Shown here: positions 46,701 to 59,600 of the stretch, piece after piece
How the letters are laid out: the number at the start of each line of letters is the position of its first letter
Position numbering within the stretch: position 1 is the first letter of the stretch
Source: Vigna angularis
Taxonomy: Eukaryota > Streptophyta > Magnoliopsida > Fabales > Fabaceae
Reading direction: 5' to 3'
Assembly: GCF_016808095.1 (NCBI RefSeq)
Contig: NC_068973.1
Coordinates: forward strand, 1-64,000
DNA: 64,000 nucleotides
Program-made: the position numbers and the translations under genes
The notes under the pieces: model-generated
Database searches by the model: none
The model's input: only the letters and a program-made list of their open reading frames with translations
What the model was told of the DNA's origin: nothing

Positions 46701-49700
46701 GTTTACAGTGTCCTTGTAATCGATTACAATGTCAAAAAAGGTGTAAACTTGATTTCCAAGGCATAATTTGAAAGGTCTTTGAGTCTAGATTCCAACAAAA
46801 CAAGAATCAACTCATTTGGAGTTCGGTGGAGAAAGATATGAGCAAAAGAACAAGCAAAGGTAAGAGTTGGCAAAAATATATGAAACGCTAACTTGAAAGA
46901 ATAAACTGTAACAACTCAGATGTCCAAAAATTACAAATTAGTAGTCATTGGAAAGATTTTTGAGTCTAGTTTCTAATAAAAAAAGAATCACATCATTTGG
47001 AGGTCGGTGGGAAAAGTTATCAGTAAAATAGCCAGCAAAGGTCAAAATTGACAGCATGTTATCTCACCCAAGTTGCTCATCTCATAAACATTGTTTTTTC
47101 GTCCATCATGGGGTGCCAAAACATCACTTCTCACCCTATACTCACACTTAACAACAAAATCAAGTGAAAACCATGGGATTTATGCCAAAAAATTAAAAAT
47201 TTTGACTATGGTCACCTAGGTTAGCACAACTGACTCCTCCAGTACAAGTTTTTGTACAAATCCTGAATTTTGTTCGTGTAATCGTTTACAGTGTCTTTGT
47301 AATCGATTACAGTGTCAAAAAAGGTGTAAACTTGATTTCCAAGGCATAATTTGAAAGGTCTTTGAGTCTAGATTCCAACAAAACAAGAATCAACTCATTT
47401 GGAGTTCGGTGGAGAAAGATATGAGCAAAAGAACAAGCAAAGGTAAGAGTTGGCAAAAATATATGAAACGCTAACTTGAAAGAATAAAATGTAACAACTC
47501 AGATGTCCAAAAATTACAAATTAGTAGTCATTGGAAAATTAAAAATTTTGACTATGGTCACCTAGGTTAGCACAACTGACTCCTCCTGTACAAGTTTTTG
47601 TACAAATCCTGAATTTTGTTCGTGTAATCGTTTACAGTGTCCTTGTAATCGATTACAATGTCAAAAAAGGTGTAAACTTGATTTCCAAGGCATAATTTGA
47701 AAGGTCTTTGAGTCTAGATTCCAACAAAACAAGAATCAACTCATTTGGAGTTCGGTGGAGAAAGATATGAGCAAAAGAACAAGCAAAGGTAAGAGTTGGC
47801 AAAAATATATGAAACGCTAACTTGAAAGAATAAACTGTAACAACTCAGATGTCCAAAAATTACAAATTAGTAGTCATTGGAAAGATTTTTGAGTCTAGTT
47901 TCTAATAAAAAAAGAATCACATCATTTGGAGGTCGGTGGGAAAAGTTATCAGTAAAATAGCCAGCAAAGGTCAAAATTGACAGCATGTTATCTCACCCAA
48001 GTTGCTCATCTCATAAACATTGTTTTTTCGTCCATCATGGGGTGCCAAAACATCACTTCTCACCCTATACTCACACTTAACAACAAAATCAAGTGAAAAC
48101 CATGGGATTTATGCCAAAAAATTAAAAATTTTGACTATGGTCACCTAGGTTAGCACAACTGACTCCTCCAGTACAAGTTTTTGTACAAATCCTGAATTTT
48201 GTTCGTGTAATCGTTTACAGTGTCTTTGTAATCGATTACAGTGTCAAAAAAGGTGTAAACTTGATTTCCAAGGCATAATTTGAAAGGTCTTTGAGTCTAG
48301 ATTCCAACAAAACAAGAATCAACTCATTTGGAGTTCGGTGGAGAAAGATATGAGCAAAAGAACAAGCAAAGGTAAGAGTTGGCAAAAATATATGAAACGC
48401 TAACTTGAAAGAATAAAATGTAACAACTCAGATGTCCAAAAATTACAAATTAGTAGTCATTGTAAAATTAAAAATTTTGACTATGGTCACCTAGGTTAGC
48501 ACAACTGACTCCTCCTGTACAAGTTTTTGTACAAATCCTGAATTTTGTTCGTGTAATCGTTTACAGTGTCCTTGTAATCGATTACAATGTCAAAAAAGGT
48601 GTAAACTTGATTTCCAAGGCATAATTTGAAAGGTCTTTGAGTCTAGATTCCAACAAAACAAGAATCAACTCATTTGGAGTTCGGTGGAGAAAGATATGAG
48701 CAAAAGAACAAGCAAAGGTAAGAGTTGGCAAAAATATATGAAACGCTAACTTGAAAGAATAAACTGTAACAACTCAGATGTCCAAAAATTACAAATTAGT
48801 AGTCATTGGAAAGATTTTTGAGTCTAGTTTCTAATAAAAAAAGAATCACATCATTTGGAGGTCGGTGGGAAAAGTTATCAGTAAAATAGCCAGCAAAGGT
48901 CAAAATTGACAGCATGTTATCTCACCCAAGTTGCTCATCTCATAAACATTGTTTTTTCGTCCATCATGGGGTGCCAAAACATCACTTCTCACCCTATACT
49001 CACACTTAACAACAAAATCAAGTGAAAACCATGGGATTTATGCCAAAAAATTAAAAATTTTGACTATGGTCACCTAGGTTAGCACAACTGACTCCTCCAG
49101 TACAAGTTTTTGTACAAATCCTGAATTTTGTTCGTGTAATCGTTTACAGTGTCTTTGTAATCGATTACAGTGTCAAAAAAGGTGTAAACTTGATTTCCAA
49201 GGCATAATTTGAAAGGTCTTTGAGTCTAGATTCCAACAAAACAAGAATCAACTCATTTGGAGTTCGGTGGAGAAAGATATGAGCAAAAGAACAAGCAAAG
49301 GTAAGAGTTGGCAAAAATATATGAAACGCTAACTTGAAAGAATAAAATGTAACAACTCAGATGTCCAAAAATTACAAATTAGTAGTCATTGTAAAATTAA
49401 AAATTTTGACTATGGTCACCTAGGTTAGCACAACTGACTCCTCCTGTACAAGTTTTTGTACAAATCCTGAATTTTGTTCGTGTAATCGTTTACAGTGTCC
49501 TTGTAATCGATTACAATGTCAAAAAAGGTGTAAACTTGATTTCCAAGGCATAATTTGAAAGGTCTTTGAGTCTAGATTCCAACAAAACAAGAATCAACTC
49601 ATTTGGAGTTCGGTGGAGAAAGATATGAGCAAAAGAACAAGCAAAGGTAAGAGTTGGCAAAAATATATGAAACGCTAACTTGAAAGAATAAACTGTAACA

Positions 49701-51130
49701 ACTCAGATGTCCAAAAATTACAAATTAGTAGTCATTGGAAAGATTTTTGAGTCTAGTTTCTAATAAAAAAAGAATCACATCATTTGGAGGTCGGTGGGAA
49801 AAGTTATCAGTAAAATAGCCAGCAAAGGTCAAAATTGACAGCATGTTATCTCACCCAAGTTGCTCATCTCATAAACATTGTTTTTTCGTCCATCATGGGG
49901 TGCCAAAACATCACTTCTCACCCTATACTCACACTTAACAACAAAATCAAGTGAAAACCATGGGATTTATGCCAAAAAATTAAAAATTTTGACTATGGTC
50001 ACCTAGGTTAGCACAACTGACTCCTCCAGTACAAGTTTTTGTACAAATCCTGAATTTTGTTTGTGTAATCGTTTACAGTGTCTTTGTAATCGATTACAGT
50101 GTCAAAAAAGGTGTAAACTTGATTTCCAAGGCATAATTTGAAAGGTCTTTGAGTCTAGATTCCAACAAAACAAGAATCAACTCATTTGGAGTTCGGTGGA
50201 GAAAGATATGAGCAAAAGAACAAGCAAAGGTAAGAGTTGGCAAAAATATATGAAACGCTAACTTGAAAGAATAAACTGTAACAACTCAGATGTCCAAAAA
50301 TTACAAATTAGTAGTCATTGGAAAGATTTTTGAGTCTAGTTTCTAATAAAAAAAGAATCACATCATTTGGAGGTCGGTGGGAAAAGTTATCAGTAAAATA
50401 GCCAGCAAAGGTCAAAATTGACAGCATGTTATCTCACCCAAGTTGCTCATCTCATAAACATTGTTTTTTCGTCCATCATGGGGTGCCAAAACATCACTTC
50501 TCACCCTATACTCACACTTAACAACAAAATCAAGTGAAAACCATGGGATTTATGCCAAAAAATTAAAAATTTTGACTATGGTCACCTAGGTTAGCACAAC
50601 TGACTCCTCCAGTACAAGTTTTTGTACAAATCCTGAATTTTGTTCGTGTAATCGTTTACAGTGTCTTTGTAATCGATTACAGTGTCAAAAAAGGTGTAAA
50701 CTTGATTTCCAAGGCATAATTTGAAAGGTCTTTGAGTCTAGATTCCAACAAAACAAGAATCAACTCATTTGGAGTTCGGTGGAGAAAGATATGAGCAAAA
50801 GAACAAGCAAAGGTAAGAGTTGGCAAAAATATATGAAACGCTAACTTGAAAGAATAAACTGTAACAACTCAGATGTCCAAAAATTACAAATTAGTAGTCA
50901 TTGGAAAGATTTTTGAGTCTAGTTTCTAATAAAAAAAAGAATCACATCATTTGGAGGTCGGTGGGAAAAGTTATCAGTAAAATAGCTAGCAAAGGTCAAA
51001 GTTGACAGCATGTTATCTCAACCAAGTTGCTCATCTTATAAACATTGTTTCTTTCCTCCATCACGGGGTGCCAAAACATCACTTCTCACCCTATACTCAC
51101 ACTTAAACAACAAAATCAAGTTAAAACCAT
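37759..51130 (+). repeat. Higher-order tandem array of 346-bp and 583-bp units
   Basis: Counting from the box GTAATCGTTTACAGTGTC, 28 boxes occur between 37759 and 50648. The 27 intervals are 583 bp (15 times), 346 bp (11 times) and 338 bp (once, an 8-bp deletion near 45660). The usual order is short-long, a 929-bp higher-order unit. Long units follow each other directly at 39034-40200, 43333-44499 and 49482-50648. A final partial long unit decays after about 50990. The short unit equals the long one minus 237 bp. The missing segment is itself a diverged copy of the shared part (GGTCTTTGAGTCTAG versus GATTTTTGAGTCTAG, 181 bp apart). Copies are almost identical and have no coding frame. This does not resemble the 91/92-bp soybean centromere satellites as I remember them. 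Confidence 0.97.
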
Positions 51131-52140
51131 GGGATTTATGCCAATCATACTGGTTTTCACAATGGTCGCCCACGTTGACCTGACTGACTACCTCTGTTGG
51201 ACTTTCTGTACAAAACCTTATTTTCTCTCAGTCATCCCTTGCACAAGTTGCTCCCCCCACTCATGAGGGGTCACTCCACACTCCTTGGGACATAATCACA
51301 TCACCAACCACCCTCTCCCACCACTGAAACACCAGGACCAGCCTAAGACAAGTGCAAAAGTGCCTAAAAGTCACTTTTTTTGACAATGGTCACCCCTGTG
51401 AATCTAACTGACTACCTGTGTTGGACTTTCTGTATAAAACCTGATTTTCTCTCGGGTAATCGTTTACCAGGCACTTGTAAACGATTACCACATCCTTTTT
51501 TCAGCACTCTCAGTCATCCCTTGCACAAGTTGCTCCCCCCACTCATGAGGGGTCACTCCACACTCATTGGGACATAATCACATCACTAACCTCCCTCTCC
51601 CACCACTGAAACACCAAGAACAGCCTAAGACAAGTGCAAAAGTGCCTAAAAGTCACTTCTTTTGACAATGGTCACCCCTATCACACTGACTGACTACCTG
51701 TGTTGGACTTTCTGTACAAAACCTTATTTTCTCTCGGGTAATCGTTTACCAGGAGTGTGTAAACGATTACCACAACCTTTCTTCAGCACTCTCAGTCATC
51801 CCTTGCACAAGTTGCTCCCCCCACTCATGAGGGGTCACTCCACACTCATTGGGACATAATCACATCACCAACCACCCTCTCCCACCACTGAAACACCAGG
51901 ACCAGCCTAAGACAAGTGCAAAAGTGCCTAAAAGACACTTTTTTTGACAATGGTCACCCCTGTGAACTGACTGACTACCTGTGTTAGACTTTTTGTACAA
52001 AACCTTATTTTCTCTCGGGTAATCGTTTACGAGGGAGTTGTAAACGATTACCACAGCCTTTCTTCAGCACTCTCAGTCATCCCTTGCACAAGTTGCTCCC
52101 CCCACTCATGAGGGGTCACTCAACACTCCTTGGCCTCACA
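51131..52140 (+). repeat. 282-bp tandem repeat, about three and a half copies
   Basis: The word GGTCACCCC recurs at 51388, 51670 and 51952, exactly 282 bp apart; a partial first copy at 51164 lacks the box region. Each full unit carries GTAATCGTTTACC...GTAAACGATTACC, a perfect 12-base inverted repeat, and CAAGTTGCTCCCCCCACTCA. The unit is homologous to part of the main array (CAATGGTCACC, CTGACT, box), so both come from one ancestor. A 65-codon frame starting ATGACAATGGTCACC is open in two copies and broken in the third. Confidence 0.93.
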
Positions 52141-53630
52141 GGACATCACCCCCCACTCAAATTATGATTCAAATGAACTGGTTTTCACATAAGTCACCCA
52201 TGTTACCCATAATGACCACTCAAACACCAACATCTTACAAACAAGCCTGCAACTTAGCAAACACAAAACTTTACCACATTCTGAAATCCACAAACCCACA
52301 ACTCATAATAACAATGGTATTCAAAAAATAAAATATGAGACCAACTCAAACAAAAACTCAAATTTTATATCATTCAAATAAATCCGATACATTACACTTT
52401 GTTTTCTTAATCTATTTACAATGATCATTTACTTTCCATTAATCAACTAAATACACATATCACTCATTTTTTATTCTAAGCACTACGGTTCCGGTGTATG
52501 GACCTAAGTGCTCTTCCCTTGTAACGCATTCGGGATCCAACCCTAACATACGTCTTCAAAGGTTGTTCATTTCCGTCGTCGGACAATGGTCACCGGACCT
52601 TGCCATTCAGCACGATAACTTGTACGAAAAACACCACCTTTACGAAAATGGAGGGAGACAACACCACGCACACAGAACAATCACATACAAAGCTAAGTCA
52701 AGAGGCACGAAACACGACCTTCAGGAGACGGGAACTTCGTTTCCAATGAAACAGAGAAAGGGGTATTTTCGGATTTTCAGTTAAAAGAAGGGTTACGGAC
52801 TTCCATTTCGAAGGTTTTTATAAAATATTTTTTTTAAACCAAACCAATGAAAATAGGACACGTGGCGTTGTCAAAAAAGTGTTAAGAAATGGTTGTTGGA
52901 ATATCGCGATCCAATTTTTTATTTAAGTTAAAAGCTTTCAACGCAGGGCATATTTGCCATTTTCACAAAAATTGAAGATCCAGAGTGAAACACTAAAAGG
53001 TGCAAACACTTAGTGGTGCAGGATGAAACTCCCACTAAAGTTTGATGAAGACCCAAAACATTAGAATAAGCTTAATCATAAGGATGAATACTCCTTTGTA
53101 TTACTAAGAGGATACATGACATGTTTTATAAATTGACATACATCACATTCAAATGACTTAACATACTCTTTGAAGAATAAAGTTGTCAAATACGTTAAGG
53201 AATTAAAAAGAAAAGTATTATAATCACAACTGAATATGCTTTTGAAAGAAAAAATCATTATGTTTGCAAGATTACTATGTCCAAGTGAGAGAAAAAAAAA
53301 AGGTACAATTTCATCTTTTACAAAACTGTCATCATTATCATATGCCTTCAAGATATTTTATTTCCACACAATCAAACGAGCTTTATATTGCATGTTTGCA
53401 TTTTCACACATTTTTTCACCTAACAGCTGACTCCCTCCTTAGTCTATCCTTAAATTTCTTTTGTACTTTCTAGGCGGTTCACATCGTCTCTAACAGACAA
53501 ACAACACGTTAAGAAGATTGTTTCAGATTGCCCCAGCCAAAGTAGTACTGTCACAATCACACTGTTACAGCATCAACATATACTTGCTACAAGTACAACG
53601 ACAAACTTGCATCAGCATTGATCGAACAAA
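52141..53630. other. Right flank of the array and 3' flank of the LARP6 gene
   Basis: No complete gene. On the minus strand, 52485-52590 keeps a short basic frame ending in a stop (YVRVGSRMRYKGRALRSIHR...) that could be a last exon of something captured, but it has no recognisable family. From about 52930 to 53630 the sequence is AT-rich and includes the probable 3' untranslated region of LARP6. The frames 53076-53351 and 53264-53473 are on opposite strands and look accidental. Confidence 0.4.
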
Positions 53631-56600
53631 TTAGGCTATATTAACAGCTACCGGCTTTCCCCTACCCATTGAAAATCCTCTTGTACCATCCGGCATTCGG
53701 GGCCCTGGTGGTTGCTTGGCAATTACTTGATCCGTGAAAATGGTATTATTTGAAGGGGGTGTTCCCACACGATTATTCTGATGACAATGCACTCGGCCTC
53801 GTCCCTTACCTCGGCCCCGACTTCGACCTTTCCTTTGCCCAGTCTCTTTTTCATAACCATGATCTTCTCCCTGTTTAGTTTAAAGGAATTATGGCCTAAA
53901 CATAGAAAAGTTAAATACCAGTTTTGCCCTCAATCTACCAGTTAGAATTTTTCGTATGACAACTGAACAGGGCACGGACATATGCTGTGAAATGCAATGA
54001 AAAAACCATTATTCTCAGCATATCTGTAATTCAATAAAGGCGTGTTACCACAAAAAAGCATAAATTTCTTTTCAAGGGCTCAAACATGTTGGAAGGGTTC
54101 TAAAACTTGGGGGGAATGGTTTCCAAGCATGAAGACACTCACGAGGAATTTTAAAACCGGTATAATTTTCTTATATAGTTAAGAAGGGATAACAAAGTGC
54201 ATAAGATGCCATAACTTTCTCACACTTTCAGACAAAAGTCAGGTACAACACCACAAACATTTAAGATATTTCGTAATGAAATTGGACTTTCATCGTGATA
54301 ACAGAAGCTGACCTTTGATGGCAACCTTTATTGCGTGCAACACAAGTTAGATTTCAATTTCAATTTCAATTTCAATTGAAGGGTAGCACCAAAAATCATC
54401 TCTGGTACAGCACCCAAGTTGTGTCATATTTATAGAAGTATAACCGTTTTGGTTGACATTCTTGGAATTCAAAGATTCCAATTACCTTGACGGAAACACG
54501 ATTCTGGTAATTAATTGCTCTTATGCAACAAAACTATTATCTACCATCAACAATCTGTCAATAAAAATAGGCAGAAACACTTACAGCATGTTCATGCAAC
54601 TGAGTATCAGGGAAGGAAGCATCTTCTAATTGTTTCTCACTTGCATGTGGCTCAGGCACAGAAGTATAATCCTCATCACAGCCAACTTCAACATCAAGTC
54701 CCTTCTTTCCTCGTCCTTGGGATGGTTTAGACTGAAAAAAAAAATATCAATAACATAATACATTTAATTCACAAAATTCGCCACCTACCTAATCTTTTTG
54801 TTCTTAAAAAAAGCAAATGCTTCAAATAAAAAAGATTTGGGTGATCTAGCTTGTAATGCAATGGCATTAGACTAAGAACTGAATTGACACAAATGTCACT
54901 AGTATTCTTCCTTCGAACCAACCAACCTCTTGTTTCCCGTCTGCTTACTATCAAGGCTGAACTTTCAAACCTCTTGCATCTTTGTACCTTCAAAGTTTCG
55001 TAATTCTTCCTTCCTAACTTCAAAGAACACTTTTCACAATGAAGGTAGAGGTTTTCTACCCAGAAACCTACCATGAACTTCATCCAAAGACTCATTTGAA
55101 ACACATAAACTCCACCATTCTCTTCTCACTTCTTGAATTTGGTTTCAAAAGAAAAGTAACCATGACATTGTAAAAGGTTATGACACCCTTGTTTGGACTT
55201 CCATAGCAAAAACATCAGTTCATAAATCAGAGAAGAGCTTTCAAGTTTAGTGTAGAAGATTTTTACTACCTCCCACGATCTTTCCCAGCTGGAGGAATGA
55301 GTGTGACTTTGCAATGGAAGGGTCCATCATTTTCATTAACCATGAGAAGATTACTGAATTTTCTAACTTCCATCTTGGGTGAGACAGGTTTGTATTTTCT
55401 GGTTGACGGGGTGTCCCTTATAAGATAGCCTAGTTTTTCTTTTGCCATTGAGGACTAATTTCACAGACTGAGACCATCCAACACAGATTTTTGTCATTGA
55501 GCTCTTGGATTGAAAGTTTGAATTGGTATCCATGGCCAGATATTAGAAGCGATAAGGGATGAAGTGGTTAGCAGAATTAGTGGAAGATGTGGAGGAATTT
55601 CCTCATGTCATAACCAGAGCTGAAGCTCTAATACCATGTGATTTCATGGCTTGCTAGGGAAAAAAACTATAGGGAGATTCCCATTATTCATTAAAAAAAT
55701 AACAGAGATACATACATAGATAGGGTTGCCTAATTATATCATTACATAATATATACAAAATGTAGAGTAAATAAAAAAAAGGGAAGAAATCAAACCAGAT
55801 AGATATAGGTCAAATAAGACAAATGATTTTGATCCAAAATAATAGCAAACTTGGACCAAATCATAATAATCCAATCTTGATTCTAATTATTCAATACTAA
55901 TCCAAAAATTAAAGATGTAGATGTAAACAATTTTGAACACATTATTTAACACACTATTTTGAACATATATCATTGGTTGAAATTTATTAAAAATAGTAAA
56001 ATTTTTCAGGTCGCACATCTTATTTAATAAATCTTTCCCTTGAATTGTAGTTCTCAATAAATTCTATCCAACGGGATAGTGTTTTAAGAGTGTTCCCAAC
56101 AATCCTCTTGATTGTATATGCAAACTATAATTGAGGAATACTTGGATGCACGTAATGGAGGAAAGAAATATTTTAATGCATACCATGCGTCTATGCATTA
56201 GGCGAACCCGGAGGCCACTCCTCCAGTTTCCCTCATCATTCAGCTCAGCAACCTGTGAATGGTTTACAAATCTGATCACTAAATGGAGGTGATTAAAAAG
56301 TAACCTGAAATATACCCTGCCAACTCAGAAAAGTACTGGTACTTACTGCTCTCTCAGCCAGCTCAATAGATTCATATTCAACAAATGCATGCAACTGGCA
56401 CAAAAAGTTGTATTAGATTCATTAAAATACATTTCTTTCATTAATACTGTAAAGGAGAAGAGAGAGAATCCCATAAGTTTTACCAGCATGAGTTCATGCC
56501 CAAAATTAAAGTAACGAACAACCCAAATGTTGGTGAGCGTGTCTATAACTCATCATAAGATTACCAGTTGACATAAGTTATAAAACATTGAAAACTTGAA

Positions 56601-59600
56601 ATACATACAAGAACAAAAACAAATATGTACGTTGCAAGGTCAAAATAGAAAACAGGCCTGAAATCTACTTATTGATGTGCAGCCAACCTCACATGACCAA
56701 ACTGAACACAAGTAACATGCCCCAGATGAATAGCAAGTCATGGTATATAACTACCTACCCTATATAAGGAGCAGTTAAATTTCCTCTAAATGACTGAAAC
56801 AAAAACTAATAGGCATTTTTAGAAAGCGTTGGTCTGTGGAGGGCCTCCAACAATTTTATAAAAACTTGGAAAACATCAAAAGAAGATTGAAATGCCAATT
56901 TCATCACTAGAACTAAAATTCACGTGTAGGTTGGATAAAGTGTAATCAACAGGTTAAAAATTTGATGTAAAACAAAAACAGGGGATAATGACCTCGATGG
57001 AACCTATAGTACATGAACTCATGAATATATGAAAGTATACCTTGTTAGATAAGGGCAAACCATCAACTTTTCCCAATCTCAAAGCAGAAGAAGCCCCACT
57101 ATTGGAGGTTTGGGGTGGACAGGTACGGATAGTCTTCACACTGCCACATGCCCACATAAAAATTTATGATAACTAGAATTCAGAGTTTCAACACACGTAA
57201 GCCTTAAAAAATCCACAACAAGCCTCATTCAATGGAAGCCAAAATAGTACCTCCCAACTACTGAGAAAACCTTCAAAAGATTCTGATGACAATGATCCTC
57301 AGGTAGGTTTTCAGCTACAACAATGCGAGACTACCAGAAAATAAAATTGCTAGAGTGAGAGATAAAATAAAATATTTCGAAAAGAATATATGACATGCAT
57401 GGATCGAGATAGAACCCATCAAATGATATTGATTGTTTAAAGAAAACCAAATGCAGCATTAATAAACTGTCCTGACAACTTAAAATTTAGTCACAAGATT
57501 GTAGGAAGAATTACTTGTAGCTCTTCTATATCAGACTCGGTCAGGGGATACTGGCGTCTGATTTTCTTTCCATCTTCACTAACCACCTGGAGGATTAAGC
57601 ATTGACGTATATGTGAAAACATCAAGAATAAAATTACGAATAAATACCCAAATGTAGAAAATGTATAAGTTGAGAGTAACATTAGCTCATGAAGCAAGAA
57701 AGTCAACAAACTTACGAGCTTTGATGAGTTCCTCAAAACAGTGGCAAGTAGGGAGTGACTGGTTATGAGGGCCTTAATCTTTTTGAAAGATGCGACAACA
57801 GATATAGGCACTAAATAGTTTTAGAAAAACATTAGAAATTATACAGAAAAGGAATTAGAAATAATACAAAACTAAGATCATAACAGATCTAAAACCATGT
57901 TACAGGAACAAGAATCAATATATCAATTACATTATTCAATATGATATTCTTTGAACAACCATTACGGTGTTCCTTAAGGAGGATGAAAGTAGTAACATCA
58001 AGCAGGAAGTATAATTAATTGTTTGACTACATAGTTCAATTATGCAGCAATAAAATAAGGAAACTGAAAATATTTTCTTACCAAAACCTTCTGGATCTTT
58101 GTTGATGAACCTCATCAAATGATCGGTAGTAGCTAAGTTTAAATCACTGAAATAATACTCCACCTACAAATTATTATATAAAAATCTCAACCAAAACCCT
58201 AGTCAAGTTGTTATAACAAAAGAAAAAGGAAAAACGCAATATAGAGAAATATATTAACGTCAAAAAATTGAGGAGAAAATCTGATTCAAATTCTCAATAG
58301 CAAACCAGTACAAGAGGGTATTATAGGAATTCTACCACTCTGGAAATAATTACAACAATCAACAATGACTCTTGGTATCGCAACAATATATTAATTGTAA
58401 TAATTACAATAATTGACAATATTTCCTCATAACTCTATAAATAGATAATATCTTCTCAAAAGTCAACCCTCCCCCTCAAGTGAAACCGTTCTGTAGGAAA
58501 ATCGTTTGTAAACAAATCTGCTAGCTGAATTCCTAGTGGGATGTAAGACACAGTTATAAGGTCAATAACCAATTTTTTTTCTTTGATGAAGTGTCAGTCT
58601 ATTTTAAGTGCTTAGTCTCATCATGTTGAACTGGGTTGGGATCAAAATTAATAACTGATCTATTATCAGACAAAAATGTCATAGGTTCTTCACACACCTT
58701 ATGCATTGTAGCTTCAAATTCAGCCTCTGCATTGAATCTTTAACTACATTATGTTTCTTACTTCTCCAAGTCACCAAGTTTTCGCCCAATAACATGCAAT
58801 ATTCAAAGGTGAACCTCCTATATTAGTAACAAACCCAACATAGTTTGCATTAGTATACATCTCCATATTTACTTCCATCCTCCTTGAACAACAATCCCCT
58901 TCCTGAACTTGTTTTTAAATATTGAAGGATTATATCCACAACCTATAAATGTTGTTATCTTGGATCATGCATGAATTGATTGACCACATCCATAGCATAT
59001 GATACCTCAAGTCTAGTGTGGTCTAAGCAAATGAGTTCCCTTGCAAATCCCTAATGTTGGCCCTTATTTACTATGAAACATATTCATCATCTCTAATTCT
59101 ATGGTTTTGTTCTATTGGAACTCGTGGCCATGCAATCAATCTTACCTTTTTCTTTGAAAACGTTTAGAACATATTTCCTTTGAAAGATAAAGATGCCCTT
59201 TTGAGTCAGTAACTTCTATCCTAAATAAGTATTTCAATTTTCCTAAATCCTTTATCTCAACCTGAGTAACAAAATGTTCTTTCAAAACCAATTTCTCATG
59301 TTCATCATCCCTGTAACAATCATGTCATCTACATAGACAAAAGAAGAGTAACTTTTCCATCTAAGGAAAAATTGATAAAAAATGGTATGGTAACTTTGAT
59401 TTTGTCAGTAACCCAAGGTTGTCATTGCTTGAGTTGGACAGATAAGAAAATAAGTCTGACAATAAACTTCCTGGTGAACAATCCAAAGGGAATTGTTTTT
59501 GAAGACCATATATGCATCCACTATGTCCAAAACTTGTTAAAAAGTTTTAGATGATGCATGTCAAGTTGAAAGACAATATTATTGAAGTTGTGACATAATA

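Larger units (their letters stand above)
36650..52930. mobile_element. Possible giant foldback/MULE-like element enclosing the tandem array
   Basis: A short sequence CACAACGCCACGTGTC at about 36680 is matched in reverse complement at about 52855 (GACACGTGGCGTTGTC), with patchy inverted similarity for about 20-40 bases further out. Both sides also share CAGAGAAAGG...GTATTTT.GGATTTTCAG, but in direct orientation. Just inside, the left flank (about 37475-37720) is an inverted copy of the 282-bp unit found at the right flank (51160-52110). Together these suggest one 16-kb inverted-repeat element. I found no clear 9-bp target duplication and the outer arms are weak, so this is a hypothesis. The left part (36790-37225) has GC-rich sequence with the repeated word CATCTTCGAAGCTTCCATC and no recognised gene. 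Confidence 0.35.

Noticed and set aside
37759..51130. Regularly spaced repeats resembling a giant CRISPR array
   Set aside because: Plant genome, units of hundreds of bases, no unique spacers: the whole unit is repeated. It is a satellite-type array.
37759..51130. Interpretation as a centromere satellite
   Set aside because: Unit lengths and sequence differ from the 91/92-bp soybean centromere repeats as I remember them, and the locus lies tens of kb from a telomere.
53076..53473. Opposite-strand frames of 64-91 codons
   Set aside because: AT-rich sequence in the 3' flank of LARP6 without recognisable similarity or splice structure.
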